Shown: positions 1-10,036, numbered from the stretch's first letter. The stretch is DNA of 64,000 nt from Variovorax gracilis (GCF_030317115.1 NZ_JASZYF010000005.1:62001-126000); one strand, 5' to 3'. The notes: generated by a model from the letters alone, not told the origin. Translations and numbers: made by a program.

Positions 1-1211
1 TCGTTGTCAGCGTCGGACTTGAGGACCCGTGTCCGCACCGCCTCGGCGATGTCGAGTGGCGACTCGATCAATCTCAGCTGCGTGCCCACGTCCACCCAGC
101 GCACCGATCCGGTGGGACAGGCCTCGGCAAAGCGCCTTGCACGATCCGACAGCTGCTGCGCACGATCATGAAGGCGAACGAAATCGGGCGACAGCTCACT
201 CACGGTGTCGAGCCCCCTCGCGGCTTCCGCGAAAGCCTGCTGCAGTTCATCGAGCGCGACCTGCCAGGCATCCGGTGCGACGCCTTCCGGTGACGCACCG
301 GCCCAGCGCAACTTTGCGCCTGGGTATTGCTTGCCCACCGACAACCTCAGTTCGCGTGCACCGCGCTCGACCCCTGCCACCAGTTGCTGCCAGTCCACCA
401 GGCCCCGCGCATGCTGCAGTCCCGCTGCCAGCAGGTCGCGGGCAAAGTCCAAGGCTTGTCCGCTGCCAAGCTGGACGCCGAGGAACTGCACACCGGTCTC
501 GTTGAGTTGATGCGCTTCGTCGAATACCACGACCCGCACGGTCGGCAGCAGCTCTGCCATGCCGGATTCGCGCACCGCAAGGTCGGCGAAGAACAGGTGG
601 TGATTGATGACCACCACGTCCGCTGCCATCGCTTCGCGTCGCGCGAGGTTGACGTGGCATGGCTTGAACTGCGGGCACTGCGCTCCAAGGCAGTTCTCGC
701 GCGTGGAGGTCACCAGGGGGATGAGCGGCGAGCGCTCGTCCAATCCGGGCAACTCGGCCAGATCGCCCGTGCGCGTCGCCTTGGACCATTGCTCGATCTT
801 CGCAAGCGTGCGCAGCGTGCCCCGTTCGGGCAGAGAGGCGTCGTGCCGCGCCTGATCGAGGCGGTGCAGGCATACGTAGCTGGCCCGCCCCTTGAGCAAT
901 GCGGTCCGCACGGGCAATCCCAGTGCAGTGACCAGCCGGGGCAGGTCGCGGCCGAAGAGCTGGTCCTGCAGCGTCTTGGTCGCGGTCGACAACAGCACGC
1001 GCTCCCCGCTCAGCAGGGCCGGCACGAGGTAGGAAAAGGTCTTTCCGACGCCGGTCCCGGCCTCGACCACGAGCACGCCGCCCTGGTCGATGGTGCGCGC
1101 GACTGCCAGGGCCATCTGCGTCTGGCCTTCGCGTTCGCGGAACTGCTCGGCGGCATGGGAAAGCACACCGTCCTGCGCGAAGGCCTCGCGCACCTCTTGT
1201 TCGATGGACAT
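1..1211 (-). CDS. ATP-dependent DNA helicase, DinG/YoaA (XPD-like) family, C-terminus cut off
   Basis: Superfamily 2 helicase of the XPD/DinG group, which unwinds DNA 5'-3' in repair and replication-fork rescue. I translated it from the ATG at 1211; 403 codons lie in the window and the reading frame runs off the left edge. Visible motifs: a REREGQ Q-motif-like stretch (residues 25-30), Walker A EAGTGVGKT (50-58), and a DEAH box in VVFDEAHQL around residue 230. A cysteine set (one in SYVCLHR, three in NCLGAQCPQFKPC) matches the 4Fe-4S domain of this family. The ATG overlaps the TGA of the upstream DUF465 gene by 4 bp, so the two are translationally coupled. The C-terminal helicase motifs lie outside the window, so DinG and YoaA cannot be separated. 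Confidence 0.9.
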   Translation of the reverse strand, partial: MSIEQEVREAFAQDGVLSHAAEQFREREGQTQMALAVARTIDQGGVLVVEAGTGVGKTFSYLVPALLSGERVLLSTATKTLQDQLFGRDLPRLVTALGLPVRTALLKGRASYVCLHRLDQARHDASLPERGTLRTLAKIEQWSKATRTGDLAELPGLDERSPLIPLVTSTRENCLGAQCPQFKPCHVNLARREAMAADVVVINHHLFFADLAVRESGMAELLPTVRVVVFDEAHQLNETGVQFLGVQLGSGQALDFARDLLAAGLQHARGLVDWQQLVAGVERGARELRLSVGKQYPGAKLRWAGASPEGVAPDAWQVALDELQQAFAEAARGLDTVSELSPDFVRLHDRAQQLSDRARRFAEACPTGSVRWVDVGTQLRLIESPLDIAEAVRTRVLKSDADN

Positions 1212-1414
1212 CAGGCGGGCTCTTGCGGGTCGAGCAGGCGTTCGAGGCGTGCGATCTCGTCGCGCAGTCCGAGGCGCCGCTTTTTCAGCCGCCGCAGAAG
1301 CAGTTCATCGACCGGGACGACGTCGCCCAGCCGGTCGATCGTGGCGTCGAGGTCCGCATGCTGGATCCGGAGCTCGATCAGCTGGCGAGAAATGGAGTGA
1401 AGATTGGAGTCCAA
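1211..1414 (-). CDS. DUF465/YdcH family small protein
   Basis: A 67-residue, highly charged helical protein. The C-terminal half (ELLLRRLKKRRLGLRDEIAR) has the lysine/arginine-rich pattern with a conserved KDEI-like ending typical of DUF465 (YdcH) proteins, which are small coiled-coil proteins of unknown function. The length fits the family (about 65-75 aa). It is the first gene of a two-gene unit; its stop overlaps the start of the downstream helicase gene (ATGA). It is divergent from the PP2C phosphatase gene, with about 126 bp between the starts. The role is unknown; the coupling to a helicase may be genome-specific. Confidence 0.8.
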   Translation of the reverse strand: MDSNLHSISRQLIELRIQHADLDATIDRLGDVVPVDELLLRRLKKRRLGLRDEIARLERLLDPQEPA

Positions 1415-1540
1415 CGGGGGCAGTGTGAAATTCGACGCAACGCTGCTTCGGCCGCAGCTTGTTGTTCACTCGATAATACGTCTTCGTCTACCTTTCACGA
1501 CACTCATGAAAGACCGCGCCATCGGCGCATCTGCGCCCAC

Positions 1541-2308
1541 ATGACCCGAGGCTTTCGACTCGCCGCTGCGACCGGTCTCCACAAGGGAGACCGCCCCTAC
1601 CAGCAGGACCAGGTCCTGATCATGTCCCACCCTCGCGCGCCGGGGTGCGTGCTTGGCGTCGTCGCCGACGGCATGGGCGGGCGCAGTGGCGGTCGCAAGG
1701 CGTCCGACCAGGTCCTGATGACGGCACGCCAGCTTTTCTCGCGCTACAAGCCGGGTCGCGATGAGGCCGTGGCCATGCTCCGGCACCTGCTGGAAGACGC
1801 CCACACCGTAATCAAGCTCACGGCGGTCTCCAGCGAGCAGGAACCGCACAGCACGCTGGCCGCCTTCCTCATGAACCCCGAGGGCGACTGCGCCTGGATT
1901 CACGCCGGCGACTCGCGGATCTATCACTTCCACAACGGCAGCCTCGTCAAGCGCACCAAGGATCACTCCTACGTGCAGGTGCTGGTCGATCGCGGCGAAA
2001 TCAACGACGAGGAAGCCAATCTGCACCCCCAGAGCAACATCCTGCTGGGCTGCCTTGGCATGAAGTCGACGCCGCCACCCGTCGACATCCACTTCGTCCC
2101 TCGCCTGCAGACAGGCGACGTGCTGATGGCCTGCAGCGACGGTCTATGGCACTACTTCAAGCCCGAGGAGATGGGCGGGTTGCTGGCGGAGCAATCGCCG
2201 CGCGCAGCCGTCGAATTGCTCGTCGCGGAAGCGCGACGACGCGCGCACGGGACCGGCGACAACATCTCGATCGTCGTCGTGAAGCTCGAACCGCTGCCCG
2301 CGGACTGA
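1541..2308 (+). CDS. PP2C-family Ser/Thr protein phosphatase
   Basis: A 255-residue metal-dependent protein phosphatase of the bacterial Stp1/PrpC type. It would remove phosphate from Ser/Thr residues using two Mn/Mg ions. Motifs: an early aspartate in RPYQQDQ (D23), DGMGG (43-47) for metal binding, AGDSRIY (around 122-128), CSDGLW (D200) and GDNIS (D240). All metal-ligand positions are present, so the enzyme should be active. The frame is open upstream to 1223, but that part lies antisense to the DUF465 gene, and homology begins at TGLHKGDRPY, so I chose the ATG at 1541. There is no clear Shine-Dalgarno before it, so the exact start is uncertain. No partner kinase is present in the window. 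Confidence 0.85.
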   Translation: MTRGFRLAAATGLHKGDRPYQQDQVLIMSHPRAPGCVLGVVADGMGGRSGGRKASDQVLMTARQLFSRYKPGRDEAVAMLRHLLEDAHTVIKLTAVSSEQEPHSTLAAFLMNPEGDCAWIHAGDSRIYHFHNGSLVKRTKDHSYVQVLVDRGEINDEEANLHPQSNILLGCLGMKSTPPPVDIHFVPRLQTGDVLMACSDGLWHYFKPEEMGGLLAEQSPRAAVELLVAEARRRAHGTGDNISIVVVKLEPLPAD

Positions 2309-2320
2309 AGCGCAATCCCG

Positions 2321-3013
2321 TCAGGGGGTTGCCGGAGCTGCCGGACTTGCGGGTGCCGGCGCAGACGGCTCGCCAGGCGTCGGCAGAGGCGCCGAGCGAG
2401 GCTTGGTTCTCGCGGCATTGCGCTTCTCGAGCTCCGCGCGATGCTCTTCCGCTTTCTTCAGCCTTTGCTCATATTCCGCGCGCGCTGCGGGCGCCTCGGC
2501 ACGCCGCTGGGCGGCCTTGGCCTGTTCTTCGGCATGGGCGCGCTGCTTGTCATCGAACTGGCGCTGGCGCTGAGCTGCTTCGGATGCCGTTTGCGCACGG
2601 CTGGCCGCGTGGTCGGCCGCGCGCTGCTCTCGGTCCTGTTGCGACTTCATCGCATCGTCCCGTTTCGCCTGAGCATCCTGCGCGCGCTGGTCCGCCTTCT
2701 GCTGTTCGAGCTTGTCGAGCTCTGCGGCTGCCCGCCGCTTGCGCTCGAAGTCATTCATCGACGCCTCCTGGCGCTTGATGTTGTCGGTGGCCGTGCGGCG
2801 ACGGCGGCGGCTGTCCTGCAGGCAGTCTTCGACCGCGAACTTCTTGTAGCAAGCCGCCTGCTCGGTCGCAAAGCGGGAGTCGACGTCTTTCCGCTCCTGC
2901 GCCAGGCGAGCCCGTTCGACTTCGAAATTCGTGCCGCCGGTCGTGGCGTCGGACTGCGCCCAAAGAGGCAGCGCGGCCAGTCCGGTCAGCAAGGCAAAAA
3001 CGATGTTCTTCAT
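2321..3013 (-). CDS. Secreted charged coiled-coil protein of unknown function
   Basis: A 230-residue protein with a clear signal peptide (MKNIVFALLTGLAALPLWAQ), so it is probably periplasmic. The mature part is dominated by Glu/Lys/Arg/Gln/Ala-rich helix (roughly residues 35-205) predicted as a long coiled coil. It has a cysteine pair (AACYKKFAVEDCLQD) and ends in a Pro/Ala/Ser tail. I do not recognise a named family; similar proteins are usually annotated as hypothetical. Its ATG overlaps the zapE stop codon by 4 bp (ATGA), so it is coupled to zapE. The frame is open further upstream, but that part is a shadow of zapE. A structural or envelope role is only a guess. Confidence 0.8.
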   Translation of the reverse strand: MKNIVFALLTGLAALPLWAQSDATTGGTNFEVERARLAQERKDVDSRFATEQAACYKKFAVEDCLQDSRRRRRTATDNIKRQEASMNDFERKRRAAAELDKLEQQKADQRAQDAQAKRDDAMKSQQDREQRAADHAASRAQTASEAAQRQRQFDDKQRAHAEEQAKAAQRRAEAPAARAEYEQRLKKAEEHRAELEKRNAARTKPRSAPLPTPGEPSAPAPASPAAPATP

Positions 3014-4107
3014 GTAAGGCGGGTATCGACGACACGGCGTTCGAGCGCGAGGAATTCGGCGGACTGCATCTCGTTGAGCCGGGACACGGTTCGCGGAAAC
3101 TCGTGAGCCAAAGGCCCCTCGGTGTACAACGCCTCGGGCGGAACTTCGGCAGACATGATCAGTTTCACGCGTCGATCGTAGAACACGTCGACCAGCCATG
3201 TGAAACGGCGTGCTTCCGACGCCATGCGCACAGGCATGTAGGGCACGTCGGACAGCAGCACGGTGTGGAACTGCGTCGCGATCTCCAGGTAGTCGTTCTG
3301 CGAGCGAGGCCCGCCGCACAGCGTCTTGAAATCGAACCAGACCACGCCCCCGGCCTTGCGCCGCGCATGGATTTCGCGCGACTCGATGTGCAGGACTGGG
3401 TTCTCGTCCGCGCTTTCGGCCAGGCGCTCGAAGGCCTTGCGCATTTCCTTGTCCGCAGCAGCGCCATTGGGGGTGAGATAGAGCCGCACCTGTTCCAGCG
3501 TGCGGCGACGGTAGTCGGTGCCGTTGTCGACACTGATCACTTCGAGCCGCTCGTTCAAGAGCGCGATCGCGGGAAGGATGCGGTCGCGGTGGAGCCCCCC
3601 CGGATACAGATCGTCCGGCTTGAAGTTCGACGTCGTGACGAAGCCAACGCCGTTCTCGAAGAGCGCCACCAGCAGCCGGTGCAGGATCATCGCGTCGGTG
3701 ATGTCCGCGACATGAAATTCGTCGAAGCAAATCAGCCGATACCGCTTGGCGATGCGTCGCCCGAGTTCGTCCAGCGGATTGACCGTGCCTTGCAGGTCGG
3801 CCAGTTCGCGGTGCACCTCGCGCATGAATTCGTGGAAGTGCAGACGTGTCTTGCGCCGCAGCGGGACTGCGTTGTAGAAGCAGTCCATCAGGAAGCTCTT
3901 GCCTCGCCCGACGCCGCCATACATGTAGACGCCGCGAGGTATGTCGGGCCGGTTGATCAGCTTCTTGAAGGCGTTGGAACGCTGGGCCTTGAAATCGGCC
4001 CATTCGCTCGCGCAACGGTCCAGCGCCTCCACGGCGCGCAACTGCGCGGGATCGCTCTGGAACCCGCGCGCCTTCAGCTCAGCCTCGTAAGCAGCCTTGA
4101 CGGACAT
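3010..4107 (-). CDS. zapE: Cell division protein ZapE (AFG1-like ATPase)
   Basis: A 365-residue AFG1/ZapE-type P-loop ATPase; in proteobacteria ZapE is an ATP-dependent factor at the constricting Z-ring. Walker A is GGVGRGKS (64-71) and Walker B is LICFDEFHV (D129/E130). The family landmarks PRGVYMYGGVGRGK, TSNFKPDDLYPGGL and FPRTVSRLNEMQS are all readable. The length matches the family (about 365-375 aa). It begins after a 152-bp gap that follows lpd and carries a copy of the dispersed repeat. The downstream coiled-coil gene overlaps its stop codon. Confidence 0.93.
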   Translation of the reverse strand: MSVKAAYEAELKARGFQSDPAQLRAVEALDRCASEWADFKAQRSNAFKKLINRPDIPRGVYMYGGVGRGKSFLMDCFYNAVPLRRKTRLHFHEFMREVHRELADLQGTVNPLDELGRRIAKRYRLICFDEFHVADITDAMILHRLLVALFENGVGFVTTSNFKPDDLYPGGLHRDRILPAIALLNERLEVISVDNGTDYRRRTLEQVRLYLTPNGAAADKEMRKAFERLAESADENPVLHIESREIHARRKAGGVVWFDFKTLCGGPRSQNDYLEIATQFHTVLLSDVPYMPVRMASEARRFTWLVDVFYDRRVKLIMSAEVPPEALYTEGPLAHEFPRTVSRLNEMQSAEFLALERRVVDTRLT

Positions 4108-4163
4108 ATCGGTGCATTAGTTGAAGATGGTGCACGCGTCCTCGAGGCGAGCGAAGCGCCGCC

Positions 4164-4248
4164 CGTTCGAGAAACACCGCGAGCCGGCATGGCCGGTCCG
4201 CTGGTGTTGCCCCCTGAAGGGGGAGGCGGCTACACGGAGTGAGCAAGC
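4164..4248 (+). repeat. Dispersed intergenic repeat, copy A
   Basis: An element of about 85 bp with an inverted CCGGC..GCCGG stretch, then a CCCCCTGAAGGGGG hairpin, then GGCGGCTACACGGAGTGAGC. It fills the gap between lpd and zapE. It shares its blocks in the same order with copies at 5732-5829 and 10161-10242 and, in part, 56415-56466. No coding potential is seen. Confidence 0.75.
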
Positions 4249-4259
4249 AAAGGGGATGG

Positions 4260-5687
4260 TCAAAAATTCAGGGTGCGCTTGTCGACGGCCAAGGCAGCTT
4301 CCTTGGTCGCCTCCGACAGCGACGGATGGGCGTGGCAGATGCGTGCGATGTCTTCGGCGCTGGCCTTGAATTCCATCGCCACCACGGCTTCGGAGATCAG
4401 CTCGCTGACCATCGGTCCGACCATGTGCACACCGAGGATTTCGTCCGTGACCGCGTCGGCCACGAACTTGACCATGCCCGTCGTGTCGCCCAGAGCACGG
4501 GCTCGCCCGTTCGCCAGGAACGGGAAGCTGCCGGCCTTGTAGGCACGGCCGCTCGCCTTGAGTTGCTGTTCGGTCTGGCCGACCCACGCGATCTCGGGCG
4601 AGGTGTAGATGACCCAGGGAACGGTGTTGAAGTTGACATGCCCGTGCTGGCCCGCGATACGCTCCGCCACCGCCACGCCTTCTTCCTCGGCCTTGTGCGC
4701 GAGCATCGGTCCGCGCACCACGTCGCCGATCGCCCACACGTTTGGCAGGCTGGTCTTGCATTCGTCGTCGACCACGATCGCGCCGCGCTCGTCGAGTTGC
4801 AGCCCCACCGCGTCGGCGTTCAGGCCGATGGTGTTCGGCACGCGCCCGATCGAGACGATCAGCTTGTCGACGTCGAGCGACTGTGCGCCGCCCTTGGCAT
4901 CGGTGTAGGCGATGCTGACGCCCTTCTTGCCCGACTTGACCTCGCCGACCGTGACGCCGAGTTCGATCTTCAGGCCCTGCTTGTCGAAGGCCTTCTTCGC
5001 TTCCTTGGCGATCTGCTCGTCCACCGCGCCGAGGAAGGTCGGGAGTGCTTCGAGCACCGTCACCTCGGAACCGAGGCGGCGCCACACCGAGCCCATTTCG
5101 AGGCCGATCACGCCGGAGCCGATCAATGCGAGCTTCTTGGGCACGCCGCCGATGCGCAAGGCGCCGTCGTTCGAGAGGATGTTCTCTTCGTCGAACGGAG
5201 CGCCCGGCAAGGCGCGCGCGTTCGAGCCGGTCGCGATGATGATCTGCTTGCCGGTGATGCTTTCCTCAGCGGCACCGGCCACCTTGATCTCGTAGCCGCC
5301 GTCAGCGGCCTTCACGAATGAGCCGCGGCCGTGGAAGAACGCAACCTTGTTCTTCTTGAAAAGGTAGACGATGCCGTCGTTGTTCTGCTTCACGACGGTG
5401 TCCTTGCGCGCCAGCATCTTCTGGACGTCGAGGCCCAGGCCCTCGATCTTGATGCCGTGGTCGGCAAAGCTGTGCGCCGCGTGTTCGTAGTGCTCGGACG
5501 ATTGCAGCAGCGCCTTCGAAGGGATGCAGCCGATGTTGGTGCAGGTGCCGCCCAGCGCCGGGCCGCCCTTGGCGTTCTTCCACTCGTCGATGCAGGCGAC
5601 GTTGAAGCCGAGTTGCGCCGCGCGGATGGCCGCGACATAGCCGCCAGGACCGCCGCCGATGACGATGACGTCGAATTGTTTGCTCAT
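4260..5687 (-). CDS. lpd: Dihydrolipoyl dehydrogenase (E3) of the 2-oxoglutarate dehydrogenase complex
   Basis: A 475-residue flavoprotein disulfide reductase that reoxidises dihydrolipoamide with NAD+. FAD-binding GGGPGG (11-16), redox-active disulfide GGTCTNIGC (C49/C54), NAD-binding GSGVIG and C-terminal active-site HAHPSLSEA (His-Glu pair) are all present. It is the last gene of sucA-sucB-lpd, transcribed leftward. It is separated from sucB by 146 bp that contain a repeat element. A second, different E3 with an N-terminal lipoyl domain is encoded at 58431-60260 in the PDH operon, so each complex appears to have its own E3. Confidence 0.95.
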   Translation of the reverse strand: MSKQFDVIVIGGGPGGYVAAIRAAQLGFNVACIDEWKNAKGGPALGGTCTNIGCIPSKALLQSSEHYEHAAHSFADHGIKIEGLGLDVQKMLARKDTVVKQNNDGIVYLFKKNKVAFFHGRGSFVKAADGGYEIKVAGAAEESITGKQIIIATGSNARALPGAPFDEENILSNDGALRIGGVPKKLALIGSGVIGLEMGSVWRRLGSEVTVLEALPTFLGAVDEQIAKEAKKAFDKQGLKIELGVTVGEVKSGKKGVSIAYTDAKGGAQSLDVDKLIVSIGRVPNTIGLNADAVGLQLDERGAIVVDDECKTSLPNVWAIGDVVRGPMLAHKAEEEGVAVAERIAGQHGHVNFNTVPWVIYTSPEIAWVGQTEQQLKASGRAYKAGSFPFLANGRARALGDTTGMVKFVADAVTDEILGVHMVGPMVSELISEAVVAMEFKASAEDIARICHAHPSLSEATKEAALAVDKRTLNF

Positions 5688-5731
5688 GGGATGTTCCGTT
5701 TCAATTTTTCAGGTGCGACGTCACTGAGGTC

Positions 5732-5829
5732 CGTTCGCGAAACACCGCGGAACCGGCTCGGCCGGTCCGCCGGTGTTGCCCCCGGCAGGGGGTAGGCGAA
5801 GCGACACGAAGTGCGCGCAGCCTGGGGGC
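5732..5829 (+). repeat. Dispersed intergenic repeat, copy B
   Basis: The best-preserved copy, about 98 bp. Order of blocks: CGTTCGCGAAACACCGCGG, ACCGGCTCGGCCGGT (inverted), CCCCCGGCAGGGGG (hairpin), GCGACACGAAGTG, CTGGGGGC. It lies between sucB and lpd, so it should be transcribed within the operon mRNA in antisense orientation. It could fold strongly and affect mRNA stability or partial termination; that is inference. Confidence 0.78.
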
Positions 5830-5833
5830 GAGC

Positions 5834-7102
5834 TCAGATATCAAACAGGAGGCGCGCAGGATCTTCCAGCGCTTCCTTCATGGCCACCAGGCCCAGGACG
5901 GCTTCGCGGCCGTCGATGATGCGGTGGTCGTAGCTCATCGCGAGATAGTTCATCGGGCGAACGACGATCTGGCCGTTCTCCACCACCGCGCGGTCCTTGG
6001 TCGCGTGCACACCCAGGATGGCCGACTGCGGCGGGTTGATGATCGGCGTCGACAGCATCGAACCGAACACGCCGCCGTTGGAGATCGAGAAGGTGCCGCC
6101 GGTCATCTCCTCGATGCCCAGCTTGCCGTCGCGCGCCTTGGCGCCGTACTCGGCGATCTTCTTCTCGATGTCCGCAAAGCTCATCTGGTCGGCATTGCGC
6201 AGGATCGGCACCACCAGGCCACGCGGCGAACCGACCGCGATGCCGATGTCGAAGTAGCCGTGGTAGACGACGTCGTTGCCGTCCACAGACGCGTTGAGCA
6301 CCGGGTACTTCTTGAGCGCGTGCACTGCAGCCTTCACGAAGAAGCTCATGAAACCGATCTTGACGCCGTGCTCCTTCTCGAACTTCTCCTGGAAGCGCTT
6401 GCGCATTTCCATCACCGGCGCCATGTTCACCTCGTTGAAGGTGGTCAGGATCGCGTTGGTGGATTGCGATTGCAGCAGGCGCTCGGCGATGCGCGCGCGC
6501 AGGCGGCTCATCGGCACGCGCTCTTCCGGACGGTCGCCGAGGTCGGGCGAACCGGCTGGCGAAGCGACTTGCGGCAACGCGGCCTTCGGCGCTCCCGTCG
6601 GCACGGGCACGGGCGCCGCGACCTTGGCGGTCGCACCGGATGCGACGGCGCCAAGCACGTCGCCCTTGGTCACGCGGCCGTCCTTGCCGGTGCCGGCGAC
6701 ATCGCCGGTGCTCAACTTGTTGTCGGCCAGCAGCTTGGCCGCGGCGGGCATGGCCACGTCGGACTTCGAGCCGCCGGTGGCAGCCGCCGCAGGGGCCGCC
6801 GCCTGAGCAGCAGCGGGTGCTGCAGCCGGTGCGGCGGCGGGCGCGGCCGCGCCCGCCTTGCCTTCGGTGTCGATCTTCGCGATGAGTTGGTCGGCCACGA
6901 CGGTCGCACCGTCGCCGGCCACGATCTCGGCCAGCACGCCGGCGGCCGGCGCCGGCACTTCGAGCACGACCTTGTCGGTTTCGATCTCGATCAGGATTTC
7001 ATCGATGGCGACGGCTTCGCCGGGCTTCTTCTTCCATTGGAGCATGGTGGCTTCGGCCACGGACTCGGACAACTGGGGGACTTTGACTTCAACGATGGAC
7101 AT
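5834..7102 (-). CDS. sucB: Dihydrolipoyllysine succinyltransferase, E2 of 2-oxoglutarate dehydrogenase
   Basis: A 422-residue E2 core enzyme of the 2-oxoglutarate dehydrogenase complex in the TCA cycle. It transfers succinyl groups from lipoate to CoA. Domain order: one lipoyl domain with lipoyl-lysine in IETDKVV (K44), an Ala/Pro linker (about 80-115), an E3/E1-binding domain ([11 protein letters not shown]...GRVTKGDV, about 120-155), then the catalytic domain ending in [11 protein letters not shown] (H393, D397). A single lipoyl domain and the catalytic sequence distinguish it from the two-lipoyl aceF at 60844-62502. It starts 51 bp after the sucA stop. Confidence 0.95.
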   Translation of the reverse strand: MSIVEVKVPQLSESVAEATMLQWKKKPGEAVAIDEILIEIETDKVVLEVPAPAAGVLAEIVAGDGATVVADQLIAKIDTEGKAGAAAPAAAPAAAPAAAQAAAPAAAATGGSKSDVAMPAAAKLLADNKLSTGDVAGTGKDGRVTKGDVLGAVASGATAKVAAPVPVPTGAPKAALPQVASPAGSPDLGDRPEERVPMSRLRARIAERLLQSQSTNAILTTFNEVNMAPVMEMRKRFQEKFEKEHGVKIGFMSFFVKAAVHALKKYPVLNASVDGNDVVYHGYFDIGIAVGSPRGLVVPILRNADQMSFADIEKKIAEYGAKARDGKLGIEEMTGGTFSISNGGVFGSMLSTPIINPPQSAILGVHATKDRAVVENGQIVVRPMNYLAMSYDHRIIDGREAVLGLVAMKEALEDPARLLFDI

Positions 7103-7153
7103 GTTGGATGTGCTCCGCTTCGTGTTTCTTATGCAGGTGAATGTGAGTTCTTC

Positions 7154-10036
7154 TTACTTGGTCAGCACGAAGCCTTTGAGCTTGCCGAACGCGCCGTCGA
7201 CCAGCGCCTTCTGCTGTTCCTGGTGCAGGTGCGAGTAGCCGACCGCGGGCGATGCCGAGGCGGCACGGCCGGAGTAGCCGAGCTTCTGGCCTTCCTGCAT
7301 GTTCTCGTGGATGTAGTGCTGCACGAAGAACCAGGCGCCCTGGTTCTGCGGTTCGTCCTGGCACCACACCACGTCGACGAGATTGGGGTACTTCTTCAGT
7401 TCCGCGCCGAAGGCCTTGTGCGGGAAGGGATAGAGCTGTTCGACGCGGATGATCGCCACGTCGTCGCTGTCCTTTTCCTCGCGCTTCTTCGCCAGGTCGT
7501 AGTAGACCTTGCCGGAGCAGGCGATGACGCGCTTGACCTTCTCGGCCTTGAGATCCTTGTTGTCCGGAATGACCGTCTGGAAGCTGCCCTTGGTGAACTC
7601 GGACAGCGGCGAAGTCGCATCCTTGTTTCGCAGCAGCGACTTCGGCGTCATGATCACCAGCGGCTTGCGCAGGTTGCGCACCATCTGGCGGCGCAGCACA
7701 TGGAAGATCTGGCTCGCCGTCGTCGGCTGAACCACCTGGATGTTGGTGTCGGCCGACAACTGCATGAAGCGTTCGAGGCGCGCCGAGCTGTGCTCGGGAC
7801 CCTGGCCTTCGTAGCCGTGCGGCAGCATCAGCGTGATGCCGTTGACGCGGCCCCACTTGACCTCGCCCGAGGCGATGAACTGGTCGATCACGACCTGCGC
7901 GCCGTTGACGAAGTCGCCGAACTGCGCTTCCCAGATCACGAGCGTGTTCGGATCGTTGGAGGCGTAGCCGTATTCAAAGGCGAGCACGGCTTCTTCGGAC
8001 AGGATCGAGTCGATCACGACGAAAGGCGCCTGGTTGTCCGCGACGTTCTGCAGCGGCACATAGATGCCCTCGTCGAACTTCTCGCGGTTCTGGTCGTGCA
8101 GCACGGCGTGGCGGTGCGTGAAGGTACCGCGGCCGCTGTCCTCGCCCGACAGGCGCACCGGGTAGCCGCTGGCCACGAGCGAGGCGAAAGCCATGTGCTC
8201 GCCCATGCCCCAGTCGACGTTGACGTCGCCGCGGCCCATCGCGGCACGATCGTCCAGCACCTTCTTGACCAGCGGATGCACCGTGAAGTTGCTCGGTGCC
8301 GTGGTGATGCGCTCAGCCAGGCGCTTCCACTCGGCGGTGGGGATCGCGGTGTCGCCGGCATCGGTCCACTTCTTGTTCAGGAAGGGGTTCCAGTCGACCG
8401 CGTACTTGCTCTTGAAGTTGGTCAGCACCGGGTCCGAGGTGTTCTTGCCGGCGTCGAAGGCCGCACGCTGCGCCTTGACCATGTCGTCGCCGAGCGTGGC
8501 GCCCAGGCCCTGCGCGGCGAGCTTGTCGGCGTAGAGCTTGCGCGTGCCGGGGTGTTGCGCGATCTTCTTGTACATCAGCGGCTGCGTGAGCGCCGGGGTG
8601 TCCTGCTCGTTGTGGCCGAGCTTGCGGAAACAGATGATGTCGACCACCACGTCCTTCTGGAACTCCATGCGGAATTCGAGGGCGAGCTGGGTCGCGAGCA
8701 CCACGGCCTCGGGGTCGTCGCCGTTCACATGCACCACGGGCGCCTCGATCATCTTGACGATGTCGGTGCAATACAGCGTCGAGCGGCTGTCGCGCGGGTC
8801 GCTGGTGGTGAAGCCGATCTGGTTGTTGATCACGATGTGGACCGTGCCGCCGGTGGAATAGCCGCGCGTTTCCGCCAGCGCCAGCGTCTCCATCACGACG
8901 CCCTGCCCTGCGAAGGCAGCGTCGCCGTGCACGATGACCGGCAGCACCTGCTTGCCGAGCGGGTCGGCGCGGCGGTCCATGCGGGCGCGCACGGAGCCTT
9001 CGACCACCGGGTTCACGATTTCAAGGTGCGAGGGGTTGAATGCCAGGCTCAGGTGCACCGGGCCGCCAGGGGTCGACACGTCCGAGCTGAAGCCCTGGTG
9101 GTACTTGACGTCGCCGCTGGGCAGGTCTTCGGGCGCCGTGTGGTCGAACTCCGCGAAGAGGTCCGCCGGCATCTTGCCGAGCGAATTGACCAGCACGTTC
9201 AGGCGGCCGCGGTGGGCCATGCCGATCACGATTTCCTGCACGCCCTTGATGCCGGCCTGCCTGATCACCTCGTCCATCGCGACGATGAAGCTTTCGCCGC
9301 CTTCGAGCGAGAAGCGCTTCTGGCCGACATACTTGGTGTGCAGGAAGCGCTCGAGGCCTTCGGCGGCGGTCAGGCGTTCGAGGACACGCTTCTTCTGCTC
9401 GGCGCTGAGCTGCGGATTGGTGCGGGCGCTTTCGAGCCGTTGCTGCCACCAGCGCTTCTGCGCCTGGTCGGTCATGTACATGTACTCGGCGCCGATGGTG
9501 CCGCAGTACGTTTCGCGCAGCGCGTTGAGCAGGTCGCGCAGCGACATCGTTTCCTTGCCGAAGAAGGTGTTGCTCGTGTTGAACACCGTTTCGAGGTCGG
9601 CATCGGCGAAGCCGTAGAACGAGGGCTCGAGTTCGGGAATCGCGGGACGCTCGGTGCGCTTGAGCGGGTCGAGGTCGGCCCAGCGGGCGCCGACGTTGCG
9701 GTAGGCGGCGATCAGTTGCTGGACAGCGGTGCGCTTGCGGCCGAGTTCGGAATCGGCGCCGCTCGCCACGACCACCTTCGTGGTGCCCTGCTTCGCGCGC
9801 TCCGCAAAGGCGTTGACAACCGGCAGGTGCGGCACGTCCTTGGCGTTGGTTCCGTCCGTCGCGGGGACGTTCTGGAGCGCGTCGAAGTAGGAGCGCCAGT
9901 TGTCGGGCACGCTGCCCGGATTGGAGAGGTAGTTTTCGTACATCTCCTCGACATAAGGCGCATTGCCGCCGAAGAGATAGGTATTGCCTTGATAGGCGCT
10001 GTAGACGGACGAAGACGTCGACGAGGAATCGCTCAT
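7154..10036 (-). CDS. sucA: 2-oxoglutarate dehydrogenase E1 component
   Basis: A 960-residue thiamine diphosphate-dependent E1 that decarboxylates 2-oxoglutarate and succinylates the E2 lipoyl group. Family landmarks: an N-terminal E2-binding helix with YLFGGNAPYVEEMYENYL, IGMAHRGRLNVLVN, the ThDP region HGDAAFAGQGVVMETL, the GHNEQDTPALTQPLMY segment, and C-terminal PHGYEGQGPEHSSARLERF. The length is normal (about 930-960). First gene of sucABlpd; a small hairpin lies in its 5' leader (10052-10068). The long open frames on the other strand are GC-driven shadows. Confidence 0.96.
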   Translation of the reverse strand: MSDSSSTSSSVYSAYQGNTYLFGGNAPYVEEMYENYLSNPGSVPDNWRSYFDALQNVPATDGTNAKDVPHLPVVNAFAERAKQGTTKVVVASGADSELGRKRTAVQQLIAAYRNVGARWADLDPLKRTERPAIPELEPSFYGFADADLETVFNTSNTFFGKETMSLRDLLNALRETYCGTIGAEYMYMTDQAQKRWWQQRLESARTNPQLSAEQKKRVLERLTAAEGLERFLHTKYVGQKRFSLEGGESFIVAMDEVIRQAGIKGVQEIVIGMAHRGRLNVLVNSLGKMPADLFAEFDHTAPEDLPSGDVKYHQGFSSDVSTPGGPVHLSLAFNPSHLEIVNPVVEGSVRARMDRRADPLGKQVLPVIVHGDAAFAGQGVVMETLALAETRGYSTGGTVHIVINNQIGFTTSDPRDSRSTLYCTDIVKMIEAPVVHVNGDDPEAVVLATQLALEFRMEFQKDVVVDIICFRKLGHNEQDTPALTQPLMYKKIAQHPGTRKLYADKLAAQGLGATLGDDMVKAQRAAFDAGKNTSDPVLTNFKSKYAVDWNPFLNKKWTDAGDTAIPTAEWKRLAERITTAPSNFTVHPLVKKVLDDRAAMGRGDVNVDWGMGEHMAFASLVASGYPVRLSGEDSGRGTFTHRHAVLHDQNREKFDEGIYVPLQNVADNQAPFVVIDSILSEEAVLAFEYGYASNDPNTLVIWEAQFGDFVNGAQVVIDQFIASGEVKWGRVNGITLMLPHGYEGQGPEHSSARLERFMQLSADTNIQVVQPTTASQIFHVLRRQMVRNLRKPLVIMTPKSLLRNKDATSPLSEFTKGSFQTVIPDNKDLKAEKVKRVIACSGKVYYDLAKKREEKDSDDVAIIRVEQLYPFPHKAFGAELKKYPNLVDVVWCQDEPQNQGAWFFVQHYIHENMQEGQKLGYSGRAASASPAVGYSHLHQEQQKALVDGAFGKLKGFVLTK

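Noticed and set aside
1449..1477. GATAAT as -10 box for the PP2C gene
   Set aside because: No acceptable -35 hexamer at 16-18 bp upstream.
3014..4015. N-terminal extension of the secreted coiled-coil gene
   Set aside because: The extra part overlaps zapE in another frame. The signal peptide begins at 3013, which fixes the start.
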